From assembly GCF_016595505.1 (NCBI RefSeq), contig NZ_JAENIL010000009.1, positions 1-64,000 of the forward strand: a stretch of DNA of 64,000 nucleotides. Reading direction: 5' to 3'. This DNA is from Pelagicoccus mobilis (GTDB lineage: Bacteria > Verrucomicrobiota > Verrucomicrobiia > Opitutales > Opitutaceae). Positions 43,730 through 52,344 of this stretch are shown here, piece after piece. The notes under the pieces are model-generated. The model had not been told where the DNA came from. It saw only the letters and a list, made by a program, of their open reading frames with translations, and did not search any database. The stretch's first letter is position 1; every line of letters begins with the position of its first letter. The translations under genes and the position numbers were made by a program.

Positions 43730-46438
43730 ATGTCTACTCCCCAATCAAACGCATTCGCGACCAAGCTTCGTGTAAACCTCCGAACGAACCCGATCGGCAT
43801 CGGAGACCGAACCCCTCGCCTTTCATGGCAACTCCATGATCAACGCCCCGGCGCTGCTCAAATGGCCTACCGGCTGCAGGCGTCGTTGGACGATCCCAAC
43901 TTCGAACCACACCATCTTACTTGGGATACTGGGCGAATCGATACAGACGGCAACACCGACATCGCGTACGATGGCCCACCCCTCAAATCCCGCGAACGCA
44001 TTTACTGGCGAGTCGCAATATGGGACGCATGGGGGCAACTGAGCCAATGGAGCGATCCTGCATTCTTCGAAGCAGGCCTTCTCGATGAGAACGATTGGAA
44101 GGGAGAATGGATCGGTCGACTCGACAACGGAGACAAGCTGACTGTACCCGTTCCATACCTACGCAGAGAGTTTCAGCTTCCTTGCACCTCAATCGTTTCC
44201 GCTCGACTTTACATCTCCGCTCGAGGCCTATTCGAGGCTACCATAAATGGACAACCAGTGACCGAAGATCGCTTTGCACCTGGTTGGACCGAATACGAGA
44301 AGTCGATTCCTTACCTCGCTTACGACGTCACCCACCTGACCCGCAAAGGCGACAACGCGATCGGCATCGTACTCGGCGATGGGTGGTATCGCGGGAACCT
44401 CTTTCATCCCCCAGTTCGAGCAAACTACGGCCCTCAGCTAAGCGTGATCTGCCAGCTCGAAGTTCTGCTGAGCAATGGGGAACGTGAAATCATCGCAAGC
44501 AATACGCGGTGGCAGAGCTCAACCGGTCCGATCAGAGCGTCCGACATCTATGACGGTGAAACCTACGACGCTCGCAAGGAAATGCCAGGTTGGGACAAAG
44601 CTGGATTTGAAGGAAAACGCTGGAGCGCTGTAGATCGCTTCGCGCCCCCAGCAGCCGAGATCGTACCACGCCAAGGCCCCCTCACCCGCAAACAAGAAGC
44701 CTTGTCTCCACAGTCCATCAGAAGTCGAGGAAACGGCATCTACATCTTTGACTTTGGGCAGAACCTCGCCGGAGCGGCCCAATTAAGAGTTAAAGGCCCA
44801 CGTGGGCACAAGGTAACGCTTCGCTTTGCAGAAATGCTCGACGAAGACGGTAGTCTTTACGTCGAGAACCTACGCCAAGCCAAAGCGACCGACCACTATT
44901 TTTGCAGTGGCGAAGGAGCAGAAACCTTTTTCCCTAGTTTTTCGTATCACGGCTTCCGATACGTAGAAGTGTCCGGCCTGGCAAACCGCCCCACAAAGAA
45001 AACGCTCACTGCGATCGCACTTCACAGTGAAATGCCCGCCACCGGTTCCTTCGAATGCTCGAACACTCACCTGAACCAATTACAGAGCAACATCCGCTGG
45101 GGACAAAAAAGCAATTTCCTTGAGATCCCCTCCGACTGCCCACAACGCGACGAACGACTAGGGTGGACCGGCGACGCTCAGGTATTTATTCCAACTGCCG
45201 CCTTCAATTTCGACGTATCCAGCTTCTTCTCACAGTGGATCGATGCCCTCAACGATGGGCAAACCGCAGGTGGTGCCTACCCGGATATCGCTCCGGATGT
45301 CTTCTCGGTCCGCAAGGAACTGAAGTTCTCCATCGACACCCACTCGCGGCGACACGGCAACGCTGGTTGGTCAGATGCGGGAGTGATCTGTCCCTGGGAA
45401 ATCTACAAGGCCTACGGAGACGCAACTCTGCTTGAACGTTGCTATACCCACATGGTCAGCTGGATAGACTACCAGGAAAAGACGAGCAACAAGCTGATCC
45501 GTCCCGCGACTGCATACGGCGATTGGCTGGCGGTCGATGCGATTAAGCCAGAGTGGGCACCGACTCCTTGCGAGCTCGTGGGCACCGCCTACTTCGCGCA
45601 TACGACTTCCCTGATGGCAAAGATCGCTGGTATTTTTGGATACGAAGAAGATGTTGAGCGATTCTCAAAACTGAGAACAAAAATCGGCAATGCATTTCGC
45701 CAGGAGTTCGTAACCCCATCTGGCTTGCTTGCAGGCGATACACAAACCGCCTACCTACTCGCGCTCTCGTTTGATCTCCTTGAGGGAACGCATAGAGAGA
45801 GAGCAATTCTTCGCCTCGTAGAGCTCATTGAACGCAAGGAAAACCATCTCTCCACGGGGTTTATCGGAACGCCACTCCTTTGCCCTACTCTCTCCCGCTT
45901 CGGTTTAACCGACCTCGCCTACCGCTTACTCCTGCAAAAGAGCTATCCGGGATGGCTCTATCCTATCGAAAATGGAGCGACCACAATGTGGGAACGCTGG
46001 AACAGTTGGACAAAGGAAAACGGGTTCGGCGACGATGGCATGAACTCATTTAACCACTATGCGCACGGTGCCATCGGAGAGTGGCTCTACCGGACCGTCG
46101 GCGGTATCGACCAATTGTCTGACAGTGTTGGCTACAAACGCCTACTCTTTCGGCCACAACCCGGCGGGGGGCTCGAATGGGCTAAGACCTCGCTCGAAAC
46201 ATCACAAGGAATGGCGCGTTGCGAGTGGAAGTTAAAAGGCACTCAGTTCGAACTCGAAGTGGAGATTCCACCTAACGCGATTGGCGAAATCCACATTCCC
46301 GCTCGAAATAGCGATTCCATCGAGTTTCTGAGCGACCCGACTTGGGAACGTATCCACACGAAACCATACAAGTATAGCCAACAAGCTGGCATCTACACAC
46401 TCCCTGCAGGGATCTTTCGCTTCCGTTCCCAAAGTTAG
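43730..46438 (+). CDS. GH78 alpha-L-rhamnosidase, cytoplasmic
   Basis: Inverting alpha-L-rhamnosidase of 902 residues without signal peptide (MSTPQSNAFATKLRVNLRTNP). Domains: Fn3-like ~10-115; jelly-roll N domain ~125-290 (FEATINGQPVTEDRFAPGWTEYEK); beta domain ~325-435 (IFDFGQNLAGAAQLRVKGPRGHK); (alpha/alpha)6 catalytic domain ~440-790 with CPQRDERLGWTGDAQVF and general acid Glu475; C-terminal beta-sandwich. It is the closest relative in this window of the GH78 at 17.6-20.3 kb. It is followed 19 nt later by a secreted sulfatase, so the two are co-transcribed. Two such paralogues plus two secreted GH78 suggest several distinct rhamnosyl linkages. Confidence 0.96.
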   Translation: MSTPQSNAFATKLRVNLRTNPIGIGDRTPRLSWQLHDQRPGAAQMAYRLQASLDDPNFEPHHLTWDTGRIDTDGNTDIAYDGPPLKSRERIYWRVAIWDAWGQLSQWSDPAFFEAGLLDENDWKGEWIGRLDNGDKLTVPVPYLRREFQLPCTSIVSARLYISARGLFEATINGQPVTEDRFAPGWTEYEKSIPYLAYDVTHLTRKGDNAIGIVLGDGWYRGNLFHPPVRANYGPQLSVICQLEVLLSNGEREIIASNTRWQSSTGPIRASDIYDGETYDARKEMPGWDKAGFEGKRWSAVDRFAPPAAEIVPRQGPLTRKQEALSPQSIRSRGNGIYIFDFGQNLAGAAQLRVKGPRGHKVTLRFAEMLDEDGSLYVENLRQAKATDHYFCSGEGAETFFPSFSYHGFRYVEVSGLANRPTKKTLTAIALHSEMPATGSFECSNTHLNQLQSNIRWGQKSNFLEIPSDCPQRDERLGWTGDAQVFIPTAAFNFDVSSFFSQWIDALNDGQTAGGAYPDIAPDVFSVRKELKFSIDTHSRRHGNAGWSDAGVICPWEIYKAYGDATLLERCYTHMVSWIDYQEKTSNKLIRPATAYGDWLAVDAIKPEWAPTPCELVGTAYFAHTTSLMAKIAGIFGYEEDVERFSKLRTKIGNAFRQEFVTPSGLLAGDTQTAYLLALSFDLLEGTHRERAILRLVELIERKENHLSTGFIGTPLLCPTLSRFGLTDLAYRLLLQKSYPGWLYPIENGATTMWERWNSWTKENGFGDDGMNSFNHYAHGAIGEWLYRTVGGIDQLSDSVGYKRLLFRPQPGGGLEWAKTSLETSQGMARCEWKLKGTQFELEVEIPPNAIGEIHIPARNSDSIEFLSDPTWERIHTKPYKYSQQAGIYTLPAGIFRFRSQS

Positions 46439-46457
46439 TTCCGGAACGACTTTTCAA

Positions 46458-47777
46458 ATGAATAAGAAACAACTCACCCTCTCCTTTTTATTGATGTTCT
46501 TTTGCAGCCTATGTGCAGGAGCGAAGAAACCTAACGTAATTCTGATCATCAGTGATGACCAGACTTGGGACGATTACGGATTCATGGGACATCCCCACGT
46601 ACATACTCCCCATCTCGACAAACTCGCCAGCGAATCGCTCCTTTACGAACGCGGTTATGTATCCGCTCCCTTGTGCCGTCCCTCCCTCGCAAGTTTGGCG
46701 ACGGGCCTGCATCCACACCAGCATCTTATTCGAGGAAACGACCCTGTCCTCCCTGGTGGTGTCCATCATCGTAAAGCACCAAAGCTCTCAGCCGAATGGC
46801 GTCCGAAAATGACCGCTCCAATGAAGAAGATGCCAAACATGATCCAGTCTCTCAAAGACAATGGATACTTAACCTTGCAGACCGGCAAGTGGTGGGAAGG
46901 TGATCCTCTTGAGAACGGTTTCACCGATGCGATGACACACGGTATTGTCGAAAAAGGCGGACGGCACGGAGATGAAGGTCTCAAAATCGGTCGCACAACC
47001 CATGCGCCTTACTACAACTTCGTCGACAAAGCGATCGAACAGGAAAAACCATTCTTCGTCTGGTATGGAGTCTTCCTGCCACACACTCCTCACGATGCGC
47101 GAGAAGAGTTGTATTTGAAGTATAAGGACATTGCCTCCAGCGAGTCAGAAGCCAAGTATTGGGCGAATATCGAGTGGTTCGATGAAGTGTGTGGAGATCT
47201 CCTAAGCTACCTCGAAAAGAAAGGAATCGCTGACGATACGATTATCGTCTACACCTGCGACAACGGTTGGGTCTCAAATCCAGCACAGATTGAGCGCTCC
47301 GTTCGCTCTAAGCGCGAGCCATACGAGGACGGTATCCGCACGCCAATCATGATCAAACACTCAGGTCAAGTGACTGCCAAGCGGGATACTACGACCCTCG
47401 CCAGCAATATCGACATCGCCCCTACCATCCTCAAAGCCTGCGGTATTGAAGTACCAAGCGAGATGGCTGGCCTCGATCTTCGCGACCCAGCCGCTCTCGC
47501 AGCACGCGACACTGTATTTGTCGAAGACTACGCTCACGACATCGAGCTATCTCAGCTAGAAGACGTTGATTCTGACCTGGAGTCTCGAGTCATTATCAGT
47601 GGATGGGACAAACTGATCGATTGGAGAAAGGGCAAACGACATATCGAACTCATCAACCTTGAGAACGATCCCAACGATTTAAAGAACCTCGCCTCGAAGC
47701 AGCCAGACAAAGTAATCCGACTCAACCAGGAGCTCACCAAGTGGCTCGAATCCTCTACCAAACCCGGTCTGAACTAA
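46458..47777 (+). CDS. Secreted sulfatase with CRPSL active-site motif
   Basis: S1-type sulfatase of 439 residues. Signal peptide ~1-22 (LTLSFLLMFFCSLCAGA). DDQ at 33-35 is the metal site. The formylglycine motif reads C73-R-P-S-L77 followed by ASLATGLHPHQH, so the Arg of the consensus CxPSR is replaced by Leu; the ATG and DNGWVSNP (near 270) elements are intact. Related sulfatases with CRPSL exist to my recollection, so it may be a natural subfamily rather than a dead enzyme. It lies 19 nt after GH78 and is closed by a strong terminator at 47831. A structural or maturation consequence of Leu77 is inference. Confidence 0.93.
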   Translation: MNKKQLTLSFLLMFFCSLCAGAKKPNVILIISDDQTWDDYGFMGHPHVHTPHLDKLASESLLYERGYVSAPLCRPSLASLATGLHPHQHLIRGNDPVLPGGVHHRKAPKLSAEWRPKMTAPMKKMPNMIQSLKDNGYLTLQTGKWWEGDPLENGFTDAMTHGIVEKGGRHGDEGLKIGRTTHAPYYNFVDKAIEQEKPFFVWYGVFLPHTPHDAREELYLKYKDIASSESEAKYWANIEWFDEVCGDLLSYLEKKGIADDTIIVYTCDNGWVSNPAQIERSVRSKREPYEDGIRTPIMIKHSGQVTAKRDTTTLASNIDIAPTILKACGIEVPSEMAGLDLRDPAALAARDTVFVEDYAHDIELSQLEDVDSDLESRVIISGWDKLIDWRKGKRHIELINLENDPNDLKNLASKQPDKVIRLNQELTKWLESSTKPGLN

Positions 47778-47830
47778 TTTAGAATCTCCTAGGAACAGCA
47801 AAGAACCGAAAGAGACTTTGTTACCCCCAT

Positions 47831-47860
47831 GGCAGCTACCTGTAGGTAGCTGCCTTTTCT
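47831..47860 (+). terminator. Rho-independent terminator after sulfatase
   Basis: GGCAGCTACC, loop TGTA, GGTAGCTGCC, then TTTTCT: a perfect 10-bp stem 53 nt after the sulfatase stop, ending the GH78-sulfatase unit. Confidence 0.93.
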
Positions 47861-47873
47861 GGATACATTCCCA

Positions 47874-47897
47874 GGAGGGCAATGCTCCGTCATTGCC
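47874..47897 (+). repeat. REP class A, copy 4
   Basis: GGAG, stem GGCAATG, loop CTCCGT, stem CATTGCC; 14 nt beyond the terminator T-tract, in the region before the LacI gene. Confidence 0.8.
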
Positions 47898-47944
47898 GCA
47901 TCATGAAGATCCACTGCAAGATGATAACGAAGCATTCCCCTCAC

Positions 47945-47972
47945 AAAAAACACCCTGCCTTGCGACAGGGTG
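47945..47972 (-). terminator. Minus-strand rho-independent terminator without an obvious gene
   Basis: On the minus strand CACCCTG, 8-nt loop, CAGGGTG is followed by six T. The nearest minus-strand gene upstream is the SSS symporter ending at 50693, beyond two plus-strand genes, so this terminator implies a local minus-strand transcript starting within or before the LacI gene. Confidence 0.75.
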
Positions 47973-48070
47973 CTCTTCGTAGTGTTATGGAGAAAAGGAA
48001 TCCGCGGTATTTTGGGTAGCTAGAACCAGAGCGAGGAGGAACTACCCACTAGACTCCCCGCTCTGGCAAT
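47945..48070 (-). ncRNA. Candidate structured small RNA (minus strand)
   Basis: A minus-strand RNA ending at the 47945 terminator would contain a domain where CCAGAGCG (48059-48066) pairs with CGCTCTGG (48026-48033) around a 25-nt loop. GGGTAG in that loop (48042-48047) is complementary to CTACCC outside the hairpin (48014-48019), a pseudoknot arrangement. The DNA has no plausible reading frame. No known RNA family is recognised and no promoter is convincing by eye, so start and even strand are uncertain. On the plus strand the same bases could instead be a REP-like element with a GTAG foot. Confidence 0.3.
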
Positions 48071-48134
48071 TGAACAACTACATCTTAAGATTAGATATTA
48101 AAGTGCCCCTGTCCTTCTCCCTCTCAACCGAATC

Positions 48135-48146
48135 CAACTGTATGAA
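48135..48146 (+). promoter_or_regulatory. CAACTGTATGAA site upstream of LacI gene
   Basis: Lies 76 bp before the LacI start. Nearly the same word (AAACTGTATGAA) is 81 bp before the NCS1-type permease start on the opposite strand (54137-54148), and AAACTGTATT adjoins the GH42 start (39555-39564). Candidate binding site, possibly autoregulatory. Confidence 0.3.
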
Positions 48147-48221
48147 ATCTAAAAACGCAGTCACAGCAGGGTTGCCGAAAGAGGCTTACTCCGCTTCACT
48201 TCCAAGTAGTCACTTATCGAA

Positions 48222-49304
48222 ATGACCGCCCCCAAGCCAAAACCAGAGAATAAAAGCGATCGTCGTGTTACTGTTCGCGAAATCGCAGCGGAGATTGGTG
48301 TTCATTTCACAACGGTTGCCGAAGCGCTGCGAGACTCGCCAAGAGTCAAAGAAGCCACCAAGAAAAAGGTGCGAGAAACAGCTGATCGCATGGGCTATCA
48401 AGCAGATCCGATGCTCTCTGCCCTCTCCGCTTACCGCACCCAAAATCGTACTCCAGCATTCCAGGGAATCCTCGTCTGGATAAACGGATTTGAGACACGT
48501 GATTTCTTCTCTAAGGGAAAGGGGTTTTACCAAGATTGTTACCTGGGAGCTCAACAACGGTGCCAAGAGCTTGGATACAAACTCGAACCATTTTGGATGT
48601 CCGAACCGGGCATGACCGCCTCGCGAGCGTCTCAGATTCTCCACGACCGCAATGCATCCGGAGTCATAGTAGGTCCCATGCCGCACAACGTAGACGAGCT
48701 AAATCTCTTCTGGGACACCTTTTGCTCGGTGCGAATCGGCTATTCGCTCAAGGACTCCGAACTCACCAACATTACAGCCGATCAATACGAAAACGCACGT
48801 TTGCTCTATACGAAGCTGCATGACTTCGGATTCAAACGAATCGGATTCAGCTGCTCCCAGCTCATGAATGTCCGGACCAACAACCTTTGGCTCGGAGGCT
48901 ACCTCGCCGCACAAAAAGACCTCACTGCTGGGATGAACCTCACGCCATTTCTGGAAAAAGACACCGCAGATGATGGAAGAGAGTTCCTGAAATGGGTCAA
49001 GGAGCAGCAACCAGATGTGATCATGGCGGCTGACGGTTTGCGTTATATCAGTTTGTTGCAAAAAAGCGGATACACCTTCCCTGGAGATATGGAGGTCGTC
49101 TCCCTCCATGCGGATACACCACAAGGAGATCTTGCAGGGATCACCCAAAACGGAATGAACGTTGGCATTGTCTCGGTCGACCACTTGGTTGGCATAATCC
49201 ATCGCTTTCGAGTAGGACTGGAAACCCATACAAAGACAGTAGCAGTCGTTGGAGAATGGAAGGATAGTCCTAACTTCAAACGCCCCTCGGCTCCTTCAAA
49301 CTGA
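48222..49304 (+). CDS. LacI-family transcriptional regulator
   Basis: LacI-type regulator of 360 residues. The HTH is at ~16-45 (VTVREIAAEIGVHFTTVAEALRDSPRV), with TTVAEALRD in place of the usual TVSRVLN; the hinge ends GYQADP at ~65-70. The ligand-binding core follows (ASGVIVGPMPHNVDEL, FCSVRIGYSL, PDVIMAADGLRYI). It lies 79 nt upstream of GH43 and is probably co-transcribed. It is a clear paralogue of the LacI at 56.5-57.5 kb (shared GYQADP, INGFE/D, SEPGM/GEPGM, FCSVRIGYS), and the TCCTAC-TTAGC motif is found close to both genes. The effector is likely a sugar of this pathway. Confidence 0.95.
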   Translation: MTAPKPKPENKSDRRVTVREIAAEIGVHFTTVAEALRDSPRVKEATKKKVRETADRMGYQADPMLSALSAYRTQNRTPAFQGILVWINGFETRDFFSKGKGFYQDCYLGAQQRCQELGYKLEPFWMSEPGMTASRASQILHDRNASGVIVGPMPHNVDELNLFWDTFCSVRIGYSLKDSELTNITADQYENARLLYTKLHDFGFKRIGFSCSQLMNVRTNNLWLGGYLAAQKDLTAGMNLTPFLEKDTADDGREFLKWVKEQQPDVIMAADGLRYISLLQKSGYTFPGDMEVVSLHADTPQGDLAGITQNGMNVGIVSVDHLVGIIHRFRVGLETHTKTVAVVGEWKDSPNFKRPSAPSN

Positions 49305-49306
49305 AA

Positions 49307-49319
49307 TCCTACAGTTAGC
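49307..49319 (+). promoter_or_regulatory. Operator-like motif TCCTACAGTTAGC
   Basis: Immediately after the LacI stop, 65-77 bp before GH43. The same 13-mer pattern (TCCTAC, two variable bases, TTAGC) recurs at 57636-57648, 57703-57715 and, inverted, 62906-62918. The core CTA-NNNN-TAG is a dyad. Confidence 0.45.
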
Positions 49320-49383
49320 GGCGGCCTAGGAGTGAGAGCTCTGCTTTTCCCGCGTAGGCTAGCAGTCTATTCCCATTTCAAAA

Positions 49384-50715
49384 GTGTCCCAAACGAAACG
49401 TTACGCTCCACCGCTCCCTACCAAACCCATTAGCCTAGAAGCCTTGCAAGCTCAAGGCGTCACAGATCCGCAAATACGGATATTCGAAGACAAAGCCTGG
49501 CTGTACGCTTCCCACGACTCGGATCCGGATGCCCAGAGCTTCATCATGCCCGATTGGCAGCTTTGGAGCAGCGAGGACCTGGTAAACTGGAGCTTTGAAA
49601 CAACACTTTCTCCAGAACAAACCTACCTCGGGAAACCATTCCATGGGTGTTGGGCGGGCGATGCGATCTGCAAAAACGGGACCTACTACTGGTGCCTTTC
49701 GATCGTCGATGAAACCGTCGGCACCCATGAAATCGCCCTCGTAAGCGCTCCCACACCAACCGGTCCCTGGAACGATGAAACGGGTACCGCCTGGATCAAC
49801 AGCGATGCGGCAGACACGCACGTCTACGACCCCGGTTTCCTCCAACTTGATAATGGCGAAACCTACATCGTCTTCGGTGTTTGGGATTACTACATCGCTC
49901 GACTGAAGGACGATATGAGCGGACTCGCAGAGAAACCGCGCAAAGTCCAGATCCTGAATCCCAGCGGTCCCTACGGCGACGGTAAAACCGACGATAAACC
50001 GTTCCTCCACAAGCACGGCGACCTCTACTACCTTTCCTGGGGATGCTTCTATGCGACTTCGAAGTCTCCGTATGGCCCTTACCAATACAAAGGCTGTATC
50101 ATTGATCCGGATTGCATGGAGGAGAACTTCAAGCAAAAGACCTGGCCGCAAGGTCCGCAACAAGGTCGCCACGGTTCGTTCTTCGACTGGAAAGGGCAAA
50201 GCTACTTTATCTATTGCGATATGAGTTTCTCGGGAAATCGCTATTATCGCGGTTCCTGGATCAGCTACCTCCATTATCGTGAGAATGGAGAAATCGCCCC
50301 AATCGAGATAAACTCTGACGCAGTCGGACGTCACTCATGCGAAAAACCTTTCTCAGCTGCAAATTACTCCACAGGATCAGGCATCCGAAAAGTGGAAGAT
50401 GAACACGGGAACTTCGGAATCACCCCTTCCAAACAAAACGCCACTCTCTGCTATCCAAATATCACAGGCCTCACATCCAATTCGGCTGGCGTGGTGATCT
50501 CCCTCAGCACTGGCGACTCCGACTCTTCGATCACTGTCTCAAACGGAGAACTCTCGCAGACGCTTTCTGCATCTCGCCAGTCCACGCAAACCGAATACAA
50601 GCTAGTATTCCCGGAGTTCGATCCCAAACTCGGCGTGACGCTGAGCTTTGACGACGGCCCCAATCCCGAGCTCGTCGTTCACAGTCTGGCAATCACCAAA
50701 ACGCCCAGTAAATAG
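49384..50715 (+). CDS. GH43-like five-bladed propeller hydrolase, GTG start
   Basis: Cytoplasmic GH43-type protein of 443 residues with a GTG start at 49384 and no signal peptide. Five-bladed propeller elements are visible: the general-base Asp28 in VTDPQIRIFEDKAWLY, a second Asp149 in VYDPGFLQLDNGETYIVFG (pKa modulator position), and GRHGSFFDWKGQSYFIYCD (~261-279) for the conserved His. Where GH43 normally has the general-acid Glu (E-x-P-x-x-x-x-x-G-x-YYL), this protein reads T-D-D-K-P-F (202-207), i.e. Asp. A C-terminal beta-sandwich covers ~330-443. It is co-oriented with LacI and its 3' end overlaps the convergent symporter gene by 23 bp. Arabinosidase/xylosidase-like or altered activity is possible. 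Confidence 0.8.
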   Translation: MSQTKRYAPPLPTKPISLEALQAQGVTDPQIRIFEDKAWLYASHDSDPDAQSFIMPDWQLWSSEDLVNWSFETTLSPEQTYLGKPFHGCWAGDAICKNGTYYWCLSIVDETVGTHEIALVSAPTPTGPWNDETGTAWINSDAADTHVYDPGFLQLDNGETYIVFGVWDYYIARLKDDMSGLAEKPRKVQILNPSGPYGDGKTDDKPFLHKHGDLYYLSWGCFYATSKSPYGPYQYKGCIIDPDCMEENFKQKTWPQGPQQGRHGSFFDWKGQSYFIYCDMSFSGNRYYRGSWISYLHYRENGEIAPIEINSDAVGRHSCEKPFSAANYSTGSGIRKVEDEHGNFGITPSKQNATLCYPNITGLTSNSAGVVISLSTGDSDSSITVSNGELSQTLSASRQSTQTEYKLVFPEFDPKLGVTLSFDDGPNPELVVHSLAITKTPSK

Positions 50716-52327
50716 CGACGGAGGCAAGTGCAACGACCACAACCCAGATCGCAAACTGGCGGTTCTCCTTGGGAGTCGCTTCCATGTTCATCAGGACCAC
50801 TCCGCGAGAAGCCTCGTAGCCTTCCCTTCCCTTTTCGCCAAAAAGTAGCGAAACAGCGAAGAGCACCACGAAACTCGCGACCGTCAGAACTGCTCCGGCG
50901 TGCAGGAAGTTCATCTTCATGAAATCGAGGCCAAGCTGATCAACGATTCCGCCTACCCAAGCGTTGTCTACAGCGAGCCACATGAGAACGCCCGCTAAGG
51001 TGCCGAAAATGAGAGTCACGATTCCCCCAACCCGATTGGGAATAGGCGACATCAGTCCGCCCAGAAAACAAGCAAGCACACCGCCCACTGAGTAGGATCC
51101 AAATTTCGCGAGGTAATCGAAGAGGAACTTGAAATGAGGTATAACCCAAAGAGCCCAAACCACCGCGGAGATGACAAGGATCGCCCCCGCAATTCGCCCA
51201 GCGATTACGATCTCTCGCTCGCTGGCCTTCGGACGCATTGGCTTGTACCAATCAAGTGTAATCAGACTCGACGCAGAACAGAGGAAGGAATCAACGGAGC
51301 TCATCAAAGCAGCCACCAGCCCAGCGAGAACCAGCCCCACCAAACCCACTGGAAGCAAAGAACGAATCATCGTCGAGTATACCTGATCAGGAGATTCAGG
51401 GGGAACCTCAAAGAATCCGTCCCTCATCAGCATCAACCCAATAACTCCAGGCATCACGATGAGAAAGACCGTCGAACACTTGAGCAGCGCTGCAAAGATC
51501 CCACCCATCCGGGCTTGGTGAATACTCTTCGCCGCCATGGCGCGCTGCACCACCGAATGATTCACCGCACAGAAATAGAGCGAGTGTATCGTTAGCCCAA
51601 ATACCACTGCGGTCCAAGGGATGTTCGGATCATCCGCCGGTCTCACCATGGAGAGCAAATCAACACCCTCCTGCGAGCGAAAGTCCTCTGTCTTTTGCAC
51701 GAAGACATCCCATCCTCCCACGGCACTTAGGCCAAAAAGCAGAACCATAATTCCGCCAGCAAGCAGGATGAACATCTGAATAAAGTCGGTTATTACCACC
51801 GCCCTTAAACCACCGATCACCGCGTACAAACCGGTGGTCACTGCGAGAATGAGAACGCCTGGCAGCAAGGATTCCCAACCAAACAGGTCGCGCATCACCT
51901 GCCCGCCCGCATAAAGAGAAACAGGAATCGCATTGATCGCCAAAAACAAGATCTGGAAGATGGATACAAACCGATAGGAATCCTTCCCGTACCGGACCTT
52001 CAAGAATTGCGGCGTAGTAGCGATCCCAAGCCGAATATAGACAGGTAAAAACAAGATCCCCATCAAAGCGAATCCTAGAACGCCCGCCATCTGATAGTTC
52101 GCGACCGCTAACCCGAGGGCCATGGCAAGCCCAGCCTGCCCTACAAACTGTTCCGCAGAAATGTTAGTCGCGAAAAGCGAGGCCCCGATCATCGGCCAAC
52201 GCATACTGCGTCCAGCAAGAAAGTAATCCTCCGAGTTCTTAACACCTCTCCCAACGCGTATCGTAATCCAAAATACGAATACGAAGTAGCAGAGTACAAT
52301 AGACAGATCGAGAGATGAGATATTCAT
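50693..52327 (-). CDS. Sodium:solute symporter (SSS family, SGLT-like)
   Basis: Na+-coupled inner-membrane transporter. The frame reaches 52681, but the first 118 residues are not protein-like and cover a REP; the family start MNISSLDLSIVLCYFVFVFWI is at 52327 (544 aa). SSS landmarks: NSEDYFLAGRSMRWPMIGASLFATNISAEQFVGQAG (helix 1-2 region), then VLAGLVAALMSSVDSFLCSASSLITLDWYKP (helix 8-9 region, SSVDS Na+ site). The ISAEQFVGQAG stretch is closer to sugar SGLT-type carriers than the other two SSS proteins here, so a monosaccharide substrate is plausible. It overlaps the convergent GH43 gene by 23 bp. It is downstream of a small membrane protein and NCS1-type permease on the same strand. Confidence 0.93.
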   Translation of the reverse strand: MNISSLDLSIVLCYFVFVFWITIRVGRGVKNSEDYFLAGRSMRWPMIGASLFATNISAEQFVGQAGLAMALGLAVANYQMAGVLGFALMGILFLPVYIRLGIATTPQFLKVRYGKDSYRFVSIFQILFLAINAIPVSLYAGGQVMRDLFGWESLLPGVLILAVTTGLYAVIGGLRAVVITDFIQMFILLAGGIMVLLFGLSAVGGWDVFVQKTEDFRSQEGVDLLSMVRPADDPNIPWTAVVFGLTIHSLYFCAVNHSVVQRAMAAKSIHQARMGGIFAALLKCSTVFLIVMPGVIGLMLMRDGFFEVPPESPDQVYSTMIRSLLPVGLVGLVLAGLVAALMSSVDSFLCSASSLITLDWYKPMRPKASEREIVIAGRIAGAILVISAVVWALWVIPHFKFLFDYLAKFGSYSVGGVLACFLGGLMSPIPNRVGGIVTLIFGTLAGVLMWLAVDNAWVGGIVDQLGLDFMKMNFLHAGAVLTVASFVVLFAVSLLFGEKGREGYEASRGVVLMNMEATPKENRQFAIWVVVVALASVAIYWAFW

Positions 52328-52344
52328 GCAAGCACAAGTAACAG

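Noticed and set aside
47831-47854. Perfect hairpin as another REP class
   Set aside because: It is followed by TTTTCT directly after a transcription unit, so an ordinary terminator explains it better.
49435-50334. 299-codon open frame antisense to the GH43-like gene
   Set aside because: No domain, no partner, and fully inside a gene with strong propeller motifs on the other strand; explained by codon bias.
50693-50715. 23-bp overlap of GH43 and SSS coding ends as a frameshift or assembly error
   Set aside because: The genes are convergent and both C-termini read naturally, so a simple tail-to-tail overlap suffices.
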